From: Gammaproteobacteria bacterium
GTDB taxonomy: Bacteria; Pseudomonadota; Gammaproteobacteria; SZUA-140
Direction of reading: 5' to 3'
Assembly: GCA_016712635.1 (NCBI GenBank)
Contig: JADJQS010000008.1
Location: 62,001 to 126,000 of the forward strand
DNA: 64,000 bases
Position numbers and translations under genes: made by a program. Each line of letters opens with the position of its first letter. The stretch's first letter is position 1. The notes beneath the pieces are model-generated. The model ran no database searches. It saw only the letters and a list, made by a program, of their open reading frames with translations, and was not told the origin of the DNA. Positions 9,222 to 20,647 of this stretch are shown here, one piece after another.

Positions 9222-9267
9222 GCGCGGGCGGCTCCGGTGACAATCCTGATGTAATAACCTCTGTGCG

Positions 9268-10245
9268 ATGGGTGGTCAAGCGGTGAACGAGGATGACAAG
9301 CGGGCGCTCGAGCTCGATTTCTGCGGCATGCATTTCGCCACGCCGCTGGTGCTGTTGTCCGGGTGCGTCGGTTTCGGTGAGGAATATACCCGCGTCGAGG
9401 GATTCTCCAATCACGATGCCGGCGCGGTATGCCTGAAGGGAACGACGCTCAAGCCCCGTCTCGGTAACCCGCCGCACCGGGTTGCTGAAACGCCGATGGG
9501 CATGCTGAACGCAATCGGGTTGCAGAATCCCGGCGTGCACCACGTGGTGAAGGTGATCCTGCCGCGGCTCGATTTCTCCGAGACCCGTTTCATCGCCAAT
9601 GTCTCCGGGTCCACCATCGAGGAATACGTCGAGGTCACGCGCGCCTTCGACGACTCGCCGATCGACGCCATGGAGATCAACATCTCCTGCCCCAACGTCA
9701 AGGAGGGCGGGGTACAGTTCGGCAACGATCCGGACATGTCGGCGCGCGTGGTCGCCGCCTGCCGCGCGGTTACGAGCAAACCGCTCATCACCAAGCTGTC
9801 GCCCAACCAGACCGACATCGCCGAGAACGCGCGCCGCTGCATCGATGCCGGCACCGACGCCTTCGCCGTCATCAACACCCTGACCGGGATGGCGATCGAT
9901 ATCGAGCAACGCACGCCCATCATCGGCAACAACCAGGGCGGGTTGTCCGGGCCGGCGATCAAGCCCATCGCGCTGCTGAAGGTGCATCAGGTCTATCAGG
10001 TGTGCCGGGGCCACGGCATCCCGATCATCGGGCAGGGCGGCGTGTGCGGCGCGGAGGATGCGCTGGAGTTCCTCATCGCGGGCGCCACCGCGGTCGGCGT
10101 CGGCACCGGTCTCTTTTATGACCCGCTGCTCTGTCCCAAGATCAATGCTGGCATCGTCGCCTACCTCAAACGTCATGGACTGAGCGAGGTCGGCCAGCTG
10201 ACCGGCACCCTGGTGCTCAACGGGCAGGGGATGGGGTGCGCCTGA
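9268..10245 (+). CDS. pyrD: Dihydroorotate dehydrogenase, class 1B type (PyrD)
   Basis: 325 residues from ATG 9268; a GTG at 9283 is an alternative start. The FMN-binding barrel has the class 1 catalytic Cys in NISCPNVKEGG, preceded by KGTTLKPRLGNPP and GMLNAIGLQNPG, then TKLSPN, INTLTGMAID, GGLSGPAIKPIAL and the phosphate-binding PIIGQGGVCGAEDALEF. It oxidises dihydroorotate to orotate in pyrimidine synthesis. Class 1B enzymes normally pair with a PyrK Fe-S/FAD subunit and use NAD; no pyrK is adjacent. Dihydropyrimidine dehydrogenase PreA is a related family, but the SCPN Cys motif and length fit PyrD better. Confidence 0.82.
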   Translation: MGGQAVNEDDKRALELDFCGMHFATPLVLLSGCVGFGEEYTRVEGFSNHDAGAVCLKGTTLKPRLGNPPHRVAETPMGMLNAIGLQNPGVHHVVKVILPRLDFSETRFIANVSGSTIEEYVEVTRAFDDSPIDAMEINISCPNVKEGGVQFGNDPDMSARVVAACRAVTSKPLITKLSPNQTDIAENARRCIDAGTDAFAVINTLTGMAIDIEQRTPIIGNNQGGLSGPAIKPIALLKVHQVYQVCRGHGIPIIGQGGVCGAEDALEFLIAGATAVGVGTGLFYDPLLCPKINAGIVAYLKRHGLSEVGQLTGTLVLNGQGMGCA

Positions 10246-10340
10246 CGCCGTAAGGCAACTGTGGCGCCGAAAGCGGGTGCTGGGGGAGCCGTGGTATCTC
10301 CGCCGGGACGCTTCCGCTCCCGTCACCGCTCGTCACCAGG

Positions 10341-11782
10341 TCACGGTTCGACCTGTTCTTCCTCCGGCACGGTATCGTCCTCGGCGATGCCGAGTTCCTT
10401 GATCTTGCGGGTAAGCGTATTGCGACCCCAGCCCAGCAGCTTGGCCGCCTCCTGACGCCGGCCACCGGTATGGCGCAGCGTTGTTTCGATCATGATGCGC
10501 TCGAAACGCGGCACCGCGTCGCCGAGCAGGTCCGTGCCGCCCTGGACGAGCCGGTTGTCGGCCCACTGCTGCAGCGCGGTTTCCCACGCGCTCGTTTCCC
10601 CTCCGGAGGGGAGCTCGTGCCTGAGTTCGGGTGGCATGTCCTCGAGGTGGATCACCCGTCCGGGCGACATCACCGTGAGCCAGCGGCAGGTGTTCTCGAG
10701 CTGGCGGACGTTGCCGTTCCATTCCAGCTGGGTCAGGAACTTGGTGGCCTCGCTGTCGAGCGATTTCGGTTCGACGGCGAGCTCCTGCGCCGCGCGATTG
10801 AGGAAATGCTGGATCAGCATCGGGACATCCTCGCGTCGTTCGCGCAGCGCCGGGATATGGATGCGGATGACATTCAGGCGGTGATAGAGATCCTCGCGGA
10901 ACTGCCCGGTGCCTTGACGCGCTCTTCGAGATTCTGGTGCGTGGCGGCGATGATGCGCACATCCACCTTGATGGAACTGTGGCCTCCCACGCGGTAAAAC
11001 TCGCCGTCGGCCAGCACGCGCAGAAGACGTGTCTGCAGCTCGACCGGCATATCGCCGATCTCGTCCAGGAACAGGGTGCCGCTGTCCGCCTGTTCGAAAC
11101 GGCCGCGGTGCATGTTCTGGGCGCCGGTAAAGGCCCCGCGTTCGTGGCCGAACAGGTCGGATTCGAGCAGTTCGCGCGGGATTGCCGCGGTGTTGATCGC
11201 GATGAATGGACCGTCGGCGCGCGGGCTGTGGCGGTGCAGCGCGCGCGCAACCAGTTCCTTGCCGGTGCCGGATTCACCCGTCAGCAGCACTGTCATGTTG
11301 GAGCGCGCCAGGCGCCCGATGGCGCGGAACACCTCCTGCATGGCCGGGGCCTCGCCGACGATTTCCGGAGAATGCGTGTTGGTCTCGTGGGGCTTGGTGC
11401 CGCTGCGCCGGCGCTGGCGGATGGCGTGATTGATCAGGTCGGTCGCCTCGTCGACATCGAACGGCTTGGGCAGGTATTCGAACGCCCCGCCTTCGTAGGC
11501 GGCAATCGCGCTGTCGAGATCGGAATGCGCGGTCATGATGATCACTGGCAGATCTGGGTAGCTCGTCTTGATGAGTTCCATCAGTGCGAGACCGTCCATG
11601 CCCGGCATGCGGATGTCGGCGATGATGGCATCGGGTTGCTCGGTGCTGAGGCGGTCCATGATGCCGGAGGCGCTCTTGAAGCTGGTGACCTGCATGTGGG
11701 ACTTCGCCAGGGCTTTTTCCAGCACCCAGCGGATGGAGCGGTCATCGTCGATGACCCAGACGTGGTCGTTATTGCTGCTCAT
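10341..11782 (-). pseudogene. ntrC: Nitrogen regulator NtrC, interrupted by a frameshift
   Basis: NtrC is the sigma-54 activator that NtrB phosphorylates under nitrogen limitation. From ATG 11780-11782 (TGAGGAAC just upstream) the frame encodes the receiver domain (IADIRMPGMDG, phospho-Asp; later KPF) and the AAA+ domain with TGESGTGKE, GAFTGA (sigma-54 contact) and LFLDEIGDMP. At about 10911-10912, after LEERVK, the frame breaks into APGSSARISITA and stops at 10874. The correct sequence (TGQFREDLYHRLNVIRIH, then the rest of the AAA+ domain and the Fis-type helix RRQEAAKLLGWGRNTLTRKIKEL) continues in the next frame to 10341. Two extra bases or one missing base explains it. Everything else is intact, so this is either a sequencing/assembly error or a very recent lesion. 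Confidence 0.85.
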
Positions 11783-12836
11783 GCTGTTCCTCAAGTGGCA
11801 GTATGATGGAAAAGACGGTTCTACCTGGGCGGCTGTTGCACTCGATAAGTCCGCCGTGCTGGTTCACGATCGACTGCGCGATGGGCAGGCCGAGGCCGGT
11901 GCCCCCCGGGCGGCCGCTGATCATGGGATAGAAGACTTTGTCGATCATGTCAGCGGGGATGCCCGGACCACTGTCGATGATGTTGATCTGCACCACCAGC
12001 TTATGGGTCCTGTGTCCGATGGTGAACTGGCGCTGGGTGCGCGTCTGCAGCATGATCGTACCCTTGCCGTTGATGGCCTGCAGCGCGTTGCGCGTGATGT
12101 TGAGTACGGCCTGTATGAGCTGGTCGGCATCCGCGTGAAGTTCGGGGATGCTCGGATCGTAATCGCGCAGGATCGCGACCTGCGTGCCCGCCTCCGCCTG
12201 TATCAGTGCGCGGACGCGCTCGGTGACCTCGTGGATGTTCACCTTGCGCTTGAGCGGGATGGCGTTCGGGCCTAGCATTCTGCTCAGCAGGGATTGCAGG
12301 CGGTCCGCCTCACCGATGATCACCCGGGTGTATTCCTTGAGAGTCTCGTTGTTCAGCTCGCGGTCGAGCAACTGGGCGGCCCCGCGCAGACCGCCCAGGG
12401 GATTGTTTATCTCGTGCGCCATGCCGCGCATCAGCGTCCGGGTATTGTTGTACTGCGCAATGAGGTTCTCCTCGCGCGCGATCTTCATGTGCCGGTCCAC
12501 CTGCAGCAGTTCGAGCAGCAGCTCGTGGTCGTTGCGTTCCTGCAGCGGGGTGACTGTGACGTCGACGGTGACCATGCGCTGGTCCGGCATGCGCAGCCGG
12601 GCGCCGCGCTCCGTATACGGGTGGCCGCTGTGCAGGGAACGGCTCAGAGCAAGGACGAATTCCTGGGATTCCGGGAACAGGCGTATGACCGGCTGGCCAA
12701 GGATATGCCGCGCACTGACCTCGAACAGGATCTCGCCCGCCGGATTGATATATTTGAGCTCCAACGCCCCGTTGAACAACAACACCGCAGTGTTGAGGTT
12801 CTCAAGGATCCGCTGATCGGTGCGCCCCGTTGTCAT
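11769..12836 (-). CDS. ntrB: Nitrogen regulation sensor histidine kinase NtrB
   Basis: 355 residues from the ATG at 12834-12836, close to the usual NtrB length; an upstream TTG at 12878 is possible but unneeded. An N-terminal PAS-like domain (NLNTAVLLFNGALELKYINPA) is followed by the H-box MRGMAHEINNPLGG with the phospho-His, then the HATPase region with N-box (QAVLNITRNALQAI), DSGPGIP and GGTGLGLPIAQSIV. No membrane segments, as expected for a cytosolic kinase/phosphatase controlled by PII. Its 3' end overlaps the ntrC start by 14 bases, so the two are translationally coupled. Confidence 0.95.
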   Translation of the reverse strand: MTTGRTDQRILENLNTAVLLFNGALELKYINPAGEILFEVSARHILGQPVIRLFPESQEFVLALSRSLHSGHPYTERGARLRMPDQRMVTVDVTVTPLQERNDHELLLELLQVDRHMKIAREENLIAQYNNTRTLMRGMAHEINNPLGGLRGAAQLLDRELNNETLKEYTRVIIGEADRLQSLLSRMLGPNAIPLKRKVNIHEVTERVRALIQAEAGTQVAILRDYDPSIPELHADADQLIQAVLNITRNALQAINGKGTIMLQTRTQRQFTIGHRTHKLVVQINIIDSGPGIPADMIDKVFYPMISGRPGGTGLGLPIAQSIVNQHGGLIECNSRPGRTVFSIILPLEEQHEQQ

Positions 12837-13048
12837 CGTATTTGCTAACACATCCTCGTTTTGCAAAAAGTAAACCAATCATGCGATGACGAACGATTCG
12901 ATCGAAGAGTTTATGCGGCGTATCGAATGGCCTGAAAAATATTGATTAAATACAACGGAATAAACTGATGCATGCAAGATGCCGCGGTGCTATCGGGATC
13001 GATGATGCCCATAAATCAGGCACAGGTTGCACACTGTAAATCTGTATG

Positions 13049-13067
13049 TTGCCCTATTTTAGGGCAA
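13049..13067. repeat. Inverted repeat downstream of the DUF4124 gene
   Basis: TTGCCCTA and TAGGGCAA form a perfect 8-bp stem with a TTT loop, 30 bases past the DUF4124 stop. There is no U-run on the minus strand, so it may be a factor-dependent or weak terminator, or a protein-binding dyad upstream of ntrB. Confidence 0.4.
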
Positions 13068-13096
13068 TGACCCGGATTGCGCGATCATTATGGGGC

Positions 13097-13651
13097 TTAG
13101 GGGCGACCTGGCTGCAGGGTCGAGTGCTGTTTGAGGTGGATGGTGACGGGCGCAGAATGCATCAGGACTCGACCTGCGATGTCGTGCACCTCTGCAGTAA
13201 GGACATGCGAGCCGCGGTCGACCTCGGCGATTGTGAAGCGGGTGTCGTCTGCCGGTCCGGCGACCCGGCTGCCGTCCAGCAGGATCACCAGGCGGTGTCC
13301 CTGCTGCACCTTCAGGGCGGGTTCGAGAGCGATGTCTACGCTGACTTCGCGCTCATTGCTCCATATGACCTGGTCATCGGTGGGCTCCATGATCTCAAGA
13401 CGGTCATAGGGCGGCACGATGGGTTGTGTGCGTTCCACGGCCCCGGCGCCGGCGGGCGACTTCAGTGAGGGAATCACCATGGGCTGCGGCGGGTCTATCT
13501 TCTCGGCATTGGGCAGCGGTTCGCTCGAGTAGGTTACCGTGCCGTCCGGCAGCACCTGTTTGTAGATCTCCGCGGCCAGGGCGCAGGGAGCCAGTCCCAG
13601 GAGGCAGATCAGGCCGGGAAGACAGAGGTTCTGTATCTTGTTCAGCATCAT
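13097..13651 (-). CDS. DUF4124-domain exported protein
   Basis: 184 residues from the ATG at 13649-13651 (a second ATG follows directly). A signal peptide (LPGLICLLGLAPCALAA) precedes a DUF4124 module beginning EIYKQVLPDGTVTYSSEP, the typical opening of this periplasmic family. The C-terminal half (about 85-175) looks like an Ig-like or Big-type beta domain with GHRLVILLDGSRVAGP and GSHVLTAEVHDIAGRVL. DUF4124 proteins often sit beside glnA and ntrBC in gammaproteobacteria, as here, but their function is unknown. It lies downstream of the glnA terminator, so it probably has its own promoter. Confidence 0.88.
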   Translation of the reverse strand: MMLNKIQNLCLPGLICLLGLAPCALAAEIYKQVLPDGTVTYSSEPLPNAEKIDPPQPMVIPSLKSPAGAGAVERTQPIVPPYDRLEIMEPTDDQVIWSNEREVSVDIALEPALKVQQGHRLVILLDGSRVAGPADDTRFTIAEVDRGSHVLTAEVHDIAGRVLMHSAPVTIHLKQHSTLQPGRP

Positions 13652-13684
13652 CCCATCTATGTATCCGGGAACGCGCAGGATGTC

Positions 13685-13719
13685 AAAAAAAACCCCCGGC
13701 CAGGCGGGCCGGGGGTTTT
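13685..13719 (-). terminator. Rho-independent terminator of glnA
   Basis: On the minus strand a GGCCGGGGG/CCCCCGGCC 9-bp perfect stem with a 5-base loop is preceded by A residues and followed by eight T residues. It sits 31 bases after the glnA stop, a textbook intrinsic terminator. Confidence 0.92.
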
Positions 13720-13749
13720 GGCATGGTATGAACCGGAAACGCGCTTGGC

Positions 13750-15156
<1,407 letters not shown>

Positions 15157-15210
15157 TTGCATCCTCCGAGACTATATCTAAACGGTTGCTGGTCAGACTT
15201 CCTACCCGGT

Positions 15211-15226
15211 AGCAGAAACTATGCCA
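15211..15226 (-). promoter_or_regulatory. Sigma-54 promoter of glnA
   Basis: On the minus strand the 16-mer TGGCATAGTTTCTGCT matches the sigma-54 consensus TGGCACR-N4-TTGCW at nearly every informative position, with the required GG-N10-GC spacing. The predicted start point is about 45 bases before the glnA ATG. glnA is a classic sigma-54/NtrC target. Confidence 0.8.
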
Positions 15227-15289
15227 TGCCGGAATCTTATTTAATTACAGATACATAACTATTATCTAATTCACCGCACAGCGTAAAAA

Positions 15290-15305
15290 TGCACCATCGT
15301 GGTGC
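15290..15305. promoter_or_regulatory. NtrC enhancer-type dyad upstream of glnA
   Basis: GCACCA-TCG-TGGTGC is a perfect dyad identical in form to the enterobacterial NtrC site (GCACCA-N3-TGGTGC). Its centre is about 100 bases upstream of the inferred sigma-54 start point, the normal enhancer distance. Confidence 0.8.
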
Positions 15306-15330
15306 TGCAACGTTCCATCATGGGGCGTAG

Positions 15331-15564
15331 CTATGGGATTCTGCACACTTCCAAGACAATGCGTATCTCTTCCTTGCCTTGTTCTGAATCAAGCAGCCTG
15401 TGGCCGTGGATGCGGCACCATGCGGGGATGTCGTGGAGCGTGCCGGGGTCGGTGCACAGGACTTCCACGATGTCCCCGTTTGCCAGCTTGTTGACCATGT
15501 TCTGGGTACGTATCACCGGGATCGGACACAGCTGAAAACGCACGTCGAGAACGTGGTGGCTCAT
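15331..15564 (-). CDS. TusA-family sulfur carrier protein
   Basis: 77 residues from ATG 15562-15564, whose ATGA overlaps the stop of the PP-loop gene; a GTG at 15576 is less likely. The fold begins with HHVLDVRFQLCPIPVIRTQ, carrying the CPxP motif with the persulfide Cys of TusA/SirA/YeeD proteins, and continues with DIVEVLCTDPGTLHDIPAWC. TusA-type proteins relay sulfur between desulfurases, rhodaneses and thiolating enzymes. The start-stop overlap with a thiolation-type PP-loop enzyme suggests they act together, this protein presumably supplying sulfur. Confidence in the family is high, in the partnership moderate. Confidence 0.85.
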   Translation of the reverse strand: MSHHVLDVRFQLCPIPVIRTQNMVNKLANGDIVEVLCTDPGTLHDIPAWCRIHGHRLLDSEQGKEEIRIVLEVCRIP

Positions 15565-16607
15565 GCTATGTACCACTCGCCGGGGATCTCCTCCTGGCTC
15601 ATGGGGCGTACCTGGATCTCGCGCGGCTGGCGACCTGGCTCGATGATCTCGACGCTGACCAGCGCTGCATCCTTTCCCCTGCCGTAGCGCGCAACAAGCC
15701 GCGCCGATAACCGGAGTTCTTCTTCATCCGCCGTACCGTCGAGCAAGGCCAATGGTCCGCTGTGGCTGGTCGAGCGGAAGGCAGTATAGCGGTTTTTATA
15801 GCCTTCGAGGAACCTGTTTTCGCCTTCTTCGCGCCCAACAATGAGCTTGAAGTTACGTCGCGGCCGGATATGGCGGCCGACCTTGAGGAGCATGATATCG
15901 TCCAGTTCATAGTCCCGCCGCCCGCGCGATGTCCATAGATCCTCAATTTTGACCGCGTATTGCTCATTGGTCAGGAAGCAGCAGCCGCCCGCGGGTTGGG
16001 CATAGTCATGCAGCCCGTAATGCTGCGCCAGTGCGATCTGCGGCTTGCGGGAACGGCCGTTGAAATCGTGGAGGCGGGTGCGATCGACCCACCCTTCGCG
16101 TTCCGGCAGGGTCGGCGACAGCAGCTTTGCGCACAATGGTCTGAGCAGGCGGTCGTTCGCGCCGGACTCGCGGGCTACAACAGGGAACGTGTCCCGGCGC
16201 TGGGACATGGGACGCTGACCCAGCACCTCGCCGGTGATGATGAAATCAAACCCGTGCTCCTCCATCCATTCGCGCGCCTTCCTGACCATGAATCCCTTGC
16301 AATCAAGGCATGGGTTGATATGTGCACCGTAGCCGTGCTTCGGGTTGATGACGATATCCTTGTATTCCTCGATAACGTCGACGATATGGAGTTTGATGCC
16401 GAGCTGCTCTGCGACCCAGAGCGCGTTGTTGCGTTTGGGTCTGGCGGAGTCTTTGCGGCGGATGGCGTGCGTATGCCCCTCGACACAAAAGCCGGTGAAG
16501 AAGTTGATGCCTTCGACATGGACGCCATGGTCCTGTATGACGCGCGCGGCGAGCATGGAGTCCAGCCCGCCGGAAATCAGGGCCACGGCATTGCGCTGCG
16601 TCGCCAT
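15561..16607 (-). CDS. PP-loop ATPase, ThiI/MnmA-like tRNA thiolation-type protein
   Basis: 348 residues from ATG 16605-16607; a TTG at 16658 would extend it. The N-terminal PP-loop SGGLDSMLAARV binds and adenylates substrates. Conserved cysteines follow in NPCLDCKGFM and in AGGCCFLTN. The C-terminal part (about 240-330, RRNFKLIVGREEGENRFLEGY) resembles the RNA-binding NFACT-R/DUF814-type domain. Proteins of this architecture are annotated as tRNA 4-thiouridine- or 2-thiouridine-type enzymes, but the modified position is not established and it is distinct from canonical ThiI (no THUMP domain) and MnmA. It is coupled to a TusA-like sulfur carrier. Confidence 0.75.
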   Translation of the reverse strand: MATQRNAVALISGGLDSMLAARVIQDHGVHVEGINFFTGFCVEGHTHAIRRKDSARPKRNNALWVAEQLGIKLHIVDVIEEYKDIVINPKHGYGAHINPCLDCKGFMVRKAREWMEEHGFDFIITGEVLGQRPMSQRRDTFPVVARESGANDRLLRPLCAKLLSPTLPEREGWVDRTRLHDFNGRSRKPQIALAQHYGLHDYAQPAGGCCFLTNEQYAVKIEDLWTSRGRRDYELDDIMLLKVGRHIRPRRNFKLIVGREEGENRFLEGYKNRYTAFRSTSHSGPLALLDGTADEEELRLSARLVARYGRGKDAALVSVEIIEPGRQPREIQVRPMSQEEIPGEWYIA

Positions 16608-16752
16608 ATCGTCTAGGGGGTGTTGTCCCGTCCCGGTGAAGACCGGTAATAATAGCAAATCCGGGATGTTTTGGACAAAACGACTTCACCGCGTTCGCGA
16701 TGGTCGTCAGCGTTACGCGGGAAAGGCATCCGGAGGGCGGTGGGGCGTGGTG

Positions 16753-17319
16753 TTACATCAGGAATGCGTCGTTGTACGCCGGAGATCTGACCGGGGTGGC
16801 GTCGGTGAAGGTGCGGATCACCCGCAGGGCGTGCAGGCTGCCCGTATCGCTCCACAGGTCGAAAGCATGCAGTGGAGACAGGCGGGCGCGTTCGTCTCTC
16901 AGTTCGCGTATGGCGTGCAGGAGATCCATCAAAGTGACGAACCCGCGCGCTAGGTCGGCATACAGGCCGCCCGCCTCGAAAGGCGCGGATTCGTGCAGCT
17001 GATGGTATGCATTCTGACCCAGCTCGACCATGTCACCGAGACGGAGCTTGCGGCGCTCCGCATGTTGCGGAAACAGTCCGGCGAACAGGAGGCAATGGTC
17101 GCCGATGTCCTTCAGCCGTTCGACGCGGGATTTTGACTGCAGGAGCGGATCGTTAAGGTAATCGAAAGCCAGCACCCGCGCCATCATGAGCGGCTTGGCC
17201 GAAAATTGCGCCAGCAGCCCGACCAGGTAGTTTTCCGCTTGTTCGGTGATTGTGCAGCCGGTGAGATGCTCGGCCTGGCTGACGAGTTTATGCCATTGTG
17301 TAGCGGATGTCGGGTTCAT
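16753..17319 (-). CDS. Conserved hypothetical protein, alpha-helical
   Basis: 188 residues starting at ATG 17317-17319. I do not recognise the family. The sequence is almost entirely helical and amphipathic (TITEQAENYLVGLLAQF, RVERLKDIGDHCLLFAGLFP, LYADLARGFVTLMDLLHAIREL), with no signal peptide or membrane segment and a single Cys pair not spaced as a metal site, so probably a soluble cytoplasmic protein. It lies about 145 bases upstream of the PP-loop/TusA pair on the same strand and divergent from glyQ. Codon use matches the neighbours, so it looks like a real, resident gene. Confidence 0.65.
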   Translation of the reverse strand: MNPTSATQWHKLVSQAEHLTGCTITEQAENYLVGLLAQFSAKPLMMARVLAFDYLNDPLLQSKSRVERLKDIGDHCLLFAGLFPQHAERRKLRLGDMVELGQNAYHQLHESAPFEAGGLYADLARGFVTLMDLLHAIRELRDERARLSPLHAFDLWSDTGSLHALRVIRTFTDATPVRSPAYNDAFLM

Positions 17320-17535
17320 GATTGATGGTTGCTGTCTTGATGTTGACCGGTGCTATTACATCGGCACAGGGTTCCACCGCCTTAGCGACCAGGTCTCATT
17401 TTGCCCATGCCAGCCCGGCGAGCTTGCGGTAAAAAGGCGGCAGTTGATACCATGCGGGATCGCGCGCATGGGTTGGTAATGACGCAAGCCGGCCGCGCCT
17501 GCCGGAGGTGCGGTGCAGCGATACCTCGGGCCGCA

Positions 17536-17564
17536 CTGAAATCCATGCGGATGAACGTTATACT
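17536..17564 (+). promoter_or_regulatory. Putative sigma-70 promoter of glyQS
   Basis: CTGAAA (17536-17541) and TATACT (17559-17564) are separated by 17 bases and lie 58 bases before the glyQ ATG. The -10 is good, the -35 matches 4 of 6. Prediction only. Confidence 0.4.
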
Positions 17565-17621
17565 TCGAGGGGACACAGTCGCGGTGATTCCACTCGCCCA
17601 TCAAATGTTGGCTGACAGATT

Positions 17622-18553
<932 letters not shown>

Positions 18554-18557
<4 letters not shown>

Positions 18558-20647
18558 CTGAATATCGCGATCTGCTCCTCGAAATTGGCACCGAGGAGCT
18601 GCCTCCCAAGGCGCTGCGTCACCTGAGCGAGGCGCTTGGCGAGGGGGTGCGTGCGGGTTTGCACAAACTCCATCTAGGTTTCGACGACATCAAGGTGTAT
18701 GCAACGCCGCGCCGTCTCGCGGTGCTGGTGCTGCGGCTGGCGGGAATCCAGCCGCATACGGTGGAGGAACGGCGCGGACCGGCATTGACGGCGGCCTTCG
18801 ACGGGCAGGGCAATCCGACTCCGGCTGCGCTTGGCTTCGCGCGTTCCTGCGGCATCGACATCAATGCGCTGGAGACGCAGGAGGGCGACAAGGGCGCGTG
18901 GCTGTTATACCGCAGGGAGCAGCAGGGTCGTCATGTGCGCGAACTGCTGCCTGAACTGGTTCGCCAGCAGGTTGCTGTGCTGCCCGTGCCAAAGCGCATG
19001 CGCTGGAGCGACCTCGAAGAGACCTTCGTGAGGCCGGTGCACTGGATCGTCCTGCTCTACGGCGAAGAGGTTCTGCCCCTGCGTCTGTTCGGTCTTGATG
19101 CCGGGCGCGCGACCCGCGGGCATCGATTCCTTCGCCCCGGACAGATCAATCTGTCAGAACCGGCCGCGTACGCGCCGCTGCTGGAGACCGAGGGCCGTGT
19201 CATTGCTGATTTCTCCGTCCGTCGTGAGGCTGTGCGCGCGCAGGTGATGGAGGCCGCGGTCGCGGCCAATGCAGAGGCGGTGATCGATGAAAGTCTGCTT
19301 GATGAAGTGACGGCGATGGTCGAATGGCCCGTCGCGGTGCGCGGCGGGTTTGAGCGCCGCTTCCTCGAAGTTCCCTCCGAGGCGCTGATTTCCGCCATGA
19401 AGGCGCATCAGAAGTATTTCCACCTAGTCGACGGCCATGGCCGGCTGATGCCCGCCTTCATCACTGTGAGCAACATTGACAGCCCTGCCATGGACATCGT
19501 GCGCGCGGGCAACGAACGGGTCATCCGTCCGCGTCTCAGCGACGCCATGTTCTTCTGGGAACAGGACCGACGGCACACGCTCGAGTCACGACTTCCCGGA
19601 TTGCAGCAGGTGATCTTCCAGCGCAAGCTGGGTACATTAAGGCAGAAATCGGAGCGGGTCGCGGCGCTGGCCGCCAATGTGGCGCAGATGCTCGGAGGCG
19701 ATGTGCGCTCGGCCGAACGCGCCGGGCATCTGTCCAAATGCGATCTGATGACCCAGATGGTGGGCGAGTTCCCCGAACTGCAGGGTGTCATGGGGGGGCA
19801 CTATGCGCGCCATGACGGCGAGCCCGATGAAGTGGTGCTGGCGCTGCAGGAACAGTATTTGCCCCGCTTTTCCGGTGATCGTCTGCCCGTCACCGGGACG
19901 GGCCGCGCCCTCTCGGTGGCCGATAAGCTCGACACACTGGTCGGAATCTTCGGCATAGGTCAATCGCCGACGGGGGACAAGGACCCGTTCGCCTTGCGGC
20001 GCGCCGCCATCGGCGTGTTGCGCATCCTGATCGAAGGAGGGCTGCCGCTAGACCTGGTTCGTCTGCTCGACGCGGCGACAGCGATCTACAAGTCGCATGG
20101 CCAGGCCCTGGGTCACGAGCGGGCGGTCGCAGATCAGATTTACGGATTTATGATGGACCGTCTGAGGGCCTATTATCTGGAGACGGGGATGAACATCGAG
20201 GCGTTCGAAGCAGTATTGGCGCGTCGTCCAGCGCAGCCGTTGGATTTCGACGCCCGGGTCAAGGCCGTCGCGCGCTTTCAGGCAATGCCCGAGGCGGTGA
20301 GTCTCGCGGCTGCCAACAAGCGCATCGGCAATATCCTGAGGAAGGCCGAGGAAGACATTCCCGATGACATTTCTGAGTCACTGCTGAGCGAGCCCGCGGA
20401 GAAGGCGCTTGCCGATGCCATGAAAGCGTGCGAGAGGTCTGTTGGACCACTGGCCGAGCGCGCGGATTACAGCGGCGTCCTCAGGCATCTGGCTGAGATG
20501 CGCGGAGTGGTGGACGCCTATTTCGATCAAGTGCTGGTGATGAGCGAAGATGCGTTGGTGCGGCGCAACCGTCTCGCCCAGCTCAGCCGGCTGCGCGGGC
20601 TGTTCATGCAGGTCGCCGATCTGTCATGCCTGTTCAACCAGGCATAA
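18554..20647 (+). CDS. glyS: Glycyl-tRNA synthetase beta subunit
   Basis: 697 residues from the ATG at 18554, which overlaps the glyQ TGA by 4 bases; a longer in-frame start at 18515 would lie inside glyQ. The start YRDLLLEIGTEELPPKAL is typical of GlyS. Further landmarks are RVIADFSVRREAVR, the HD-like region (GHLSKCDLMTQMVGEFPELQGVMGGHYA) and a C-terminal anticodon-binding-type domain (FFDQVLVM-like, here YFDQVLVMSED). GlyS supplies tRNA binding for GlyQ. Its end overlaps gmhB by 22 bases. Confidence 0.98.
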
